Below, piece after piece: positions 13,390 through 14,319 of a DNA stretch of 14,319 bases (the first letter of the stretch is position 1; each line of letters begins with the position of its first letter). Both the position numbers and the translations under genes were made by a program. Under the pieces are notes generated by a model. It was not told where the DNA came from, did not search any database, and saw nothing but the letters and a program-made list of their open reading frames with translations. The stretch comes from JBOHCT01 sp050699055 (GTDB lineage Bacteria; Actinomycetota; Actinomycetes; Streptosporangiales; JBOHCT01). The DNA lies in NCBI GenBank assembly GCA_050699055.1, contig JBOHCT010000107.1, positions 1 to 14,319 of the forward strand. Direction: 5' to 3'.

Positions 13390-13783
13390 TCACCCGCCGC
13401 GACGTCGTACGCCAAGCCGGGCCGCACCGGCGCGGTCATGGGCCTCTAACCAGAGGGGTGCCTGTGCGAGCAGCCGACCGCGCACGGCCGCGATGTGGGG
13501 AAGCTCCGTCGTGCCGGTGCGGGTCGCGAGAAAGAGAGTGTTGATCGGAGGTATCTCCGGTTGGAGCAGGGGGACGAGTTCACCGGAGGCCAGCTCATTG
13601 GCGCACAGGTAGCGGGGCAGCACCGTGACGCCCGCGCCGGCTGTGGTGCTTGTCAGCACTCCCCGCAGGTCGAACGACGACCGCCGCGCTGCCGGTGGGT
13701 CGGGCACCGAACTTGGTGCGCCAGTACCGACGGATGATGGGAAGGTCCTCGGCGTAGGCGACCAGCGGATCGTACTCGTCGAC
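13390..13783 (-). pseudogene. Remnant of a LysR-type transcriptional regulator (C-terminal part, frameshifted)
   Basis: On the minus strand the segment from 13680 down to 13390 encodes the end of a LysR substrate-binding domain (FDLRGVLTSTTAGAGVTVLPRYLCANEL, then ELVPLLQPEIPPINTLFLATR). Just upstream, 13783 to about 13682 continues that domain in a different frame (EYDPLVAYAEDLPIIRRYWR, then FGARPTGSAAVV). The two frames meet near 13671-13682, so at least one indel has occurred. In the upstream frame a TAG (complement of 13784-13786) precedes the homology, and the DNA-binding helix-turn-helix and most of the effector domain are absent. About 125 of the usual ~300 residues remain. LysR genes are often divergent from a dehydrogenase they control, and a short-chain dehydrogenase starts on the other strand at 13903. 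A sequencing error could explain the frameshift but not the missing N-terminus. Confidence 0.82.
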
Positions 13784-13785
13784 CT

Positions 13786-13798
13786 ATTGGCAACCAAT
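13786..13798. promoter_or_regulatory. Perfect ATTGG-CAA-CCAAT palindrome, candidate operator
   Basis: Perfect 5-bp inverted repeat with a 3-nt centre, extended by further pairing of CC (13783-13784) with GG (13800-13801) around a T/G mismatch. It sits between the LysR remnant and the dehydrogenase, the classical place for an operator. The half-site CCAAT recurs in every unit of the tandem repeat at 13857. The binding protein is unknown. Confidence 0.45.
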
Positions 13799-13856
13799 GG
13801 GTCGGTGCGTCTAGCGTCAACGGGTGGCGATCGCCTCTACCGACGTTGACGGGAGC

Positions 13857-13908
13857 CAATGAGCGACCAATGAGCGACCAATGAGCGACCAATGAGCGAC
13901 CAATGAGC
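13857..13908 (+). repeat. 11-bp tandem repeat forming a chain of overlapping four-codon mini-ORFs before the dehydrogenase
   Basis: Four perfect copies of CAATGAGCGAC (starts 13857, 13868, 13879, 13890) plus the first eight bases of a fifth (13901-13908). Each copy contains an ATG (13859, 13870, 13881, 13892), and each ATG reads Met-Ser-Asp-Gln-stop. Each TGA overlaps the next ATG as ATGA. The last mini-ORF stop (13904-13906) overlaps the ATG at 13903, which starts the dehydrogenase. The only Shine-Dalgarno-like GGGAG (13851-13855) is next to the first ATG. The unit length also equals about one turn of DNA helix. Confidence 0.95.
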
Positions 13909-14319
13909 AATGTGCAGGCTGCGGACACCCCAGTGACGCTCATCACCGGTGGGTCGAGCGGCATCGGTGCCGCGACCGCCCGTCGGCTGCTCGCGGCCGG
14001 TCATCGGGTGGCTGTCACCGGTCGGCGCCGGGACCGTCTGGACCGCCTCGTGACGGACCTCGGCGGCGAGAAAGATCTGCTGCCGATCGTCGCGGACGCG
14101 GCCGATTACGACGCGGTCCGCGCCGCCGTGGACGCCACGGTCGAGGAGTTCGACCGCCTCGACCACGTCGTGGCGAGTGCGGGCTTCGCGACCCACGCCA
14201 CGCTGGCGGACGGTGACCCTGAGCGGTTGCGGGAGATGGTCTTGACTAACGTGCTTGGCCCCGCGTTCGTTGTCAAGGCCGCCCTGCCGGCTCTTCGCGA
14301 GAGCCGCGGGCGTGTCGTC
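13903..14319 (+). CDS. Short-chain dehydrogenase/reductase (SDR), N-terminal part, cut by window end
   Basis: The first 139 codons of a classical SDR oxidoreductase; the frame is still open at the last base. The NAD(P)-binding motif TGGSSGIG (residues 15-22) follows strand β1 (VTLI). RRRDR after β2 (VAVTG) suggests NADP(H) preference. ADAADYD fits the usual acidic motif after β3, and VVASAG replaces the usual NNAG. The Ser-Tyr-Lys catalytic residues lie beyond the window. The substrate cannot be told. ATG 13903 is chosen because it is the only frame-matched start reaching the Rossmann fold without a stop: an in-frame ATG at 13870 stops after four codons. It lacks its own Shine-Dalgarno and sits at the end of the mini-ORF repeat. 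The LysR remnant opposite probably once regulated it. Confidence 0.9.
   Translation, partial: MSNVQAADTPVTLITGGSSGIGAATARRLLAAGHRVAVTGRRRDRLDRLVTDLGGEKDLLPIVADAADYDAVRAAVDATVEEFDRLDHVVASAGFATHATLADGDPERLREMVLTNVLGPAFVVKAALPALRESRGRVV

Noticed and set aside
13857..13908. CRISPR-like array
   Set aside because: The repeats are only 11 bp, directly abutting, with no spacers and no cas genes nearby.
13653..13964. Minus-strand frame showing a repeated peptide (IGRSLVAHWSL) across the tandem repeat
   Set aside because: The periodic peptide is simply the 11-bp repeat read antisense over 33 bp; there is no recognisable start or domain.

Overview
The window is a high-GC (roughly two-thirds G+C or more, by eye) chromosomal segment. 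GC-ending codons, GTG starts, ATGA stop/start overlaps, a DUF3040 gene, a lone SpoIIE-type phosphatase, a TraR/DksA zinc-finger protein and an Ig-like L,D-transpeptidase all point to an actinobacterium (Actinomycetota), probably a filamentous or sporulating relative. I cannot resolve genus. No tRNA, rRNA, insertion sequence or CRISPR array was seen.

Layout, left to right. (1) otsA, a trehalose-6-phosphate synthase (+), overlaps tail-to-tail with a small DUF3040-like gene (-). (2) Next is a tight three-gene operon (+): a TIM-barrel amidohydrolase, a DUF59/MIP18-domain protein and a zinc alcohol dehydrogenase, joined by two ATGA overlaps. From memory, this trio normally sits directly downstream of the soluble di-iron propane/phenol monooxygenase genes (prm/mim type) of actinobacteria, but here no monooxygenase or chaperonin gene is next to it. 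(3) A GC-rich hairpin-dense gap of about 370 bp leads to a stand-alone PP2C/SpoIIE phosphatase (+) and a membrane-anchored L,D-transpeptidase (+). (4) A TraR/DksA-type zinc-finger gene (-) is followed by a gene-poor 540 bp stretch with two structured elements. (5) A complete NitT/TauT-type ABC importer operon (+) encodes lipoprotein, permease, permease and ATPase. It converges with and overlaps an Nramp-family metal transporter, mntH-like (-). (6) At the right edge a decayed LysR-type regulator fragment (-) faces a short-chain dehydrogenase (+) that runs off the window.

How the parts work together. The amidohydrolase/DUF59/ADH operon looks catabolic, with secondary-alcohol oxidation plus metal-centre maturation as the family-based guess. 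The ABC importer could feed such a pathway, but nothing in the sequence fixes its substrate. The phosphatase and the L,D-transpeptidase suggest signalling and cell-wall remodelling.

The most unusual structure is at 13857-13908. Four 11-bp tandem repeats each form a complete four-codon mini-ORF (Met-Ser-Asp-Gln-stop), and each stop overlaps the next ATG, ending in the start codon of the dehydrogenase. Nearby are a perfect ATTGG-CAA-CCAAT palindrome and the regulator remnant that presumably once controlled the dehydrogenase.
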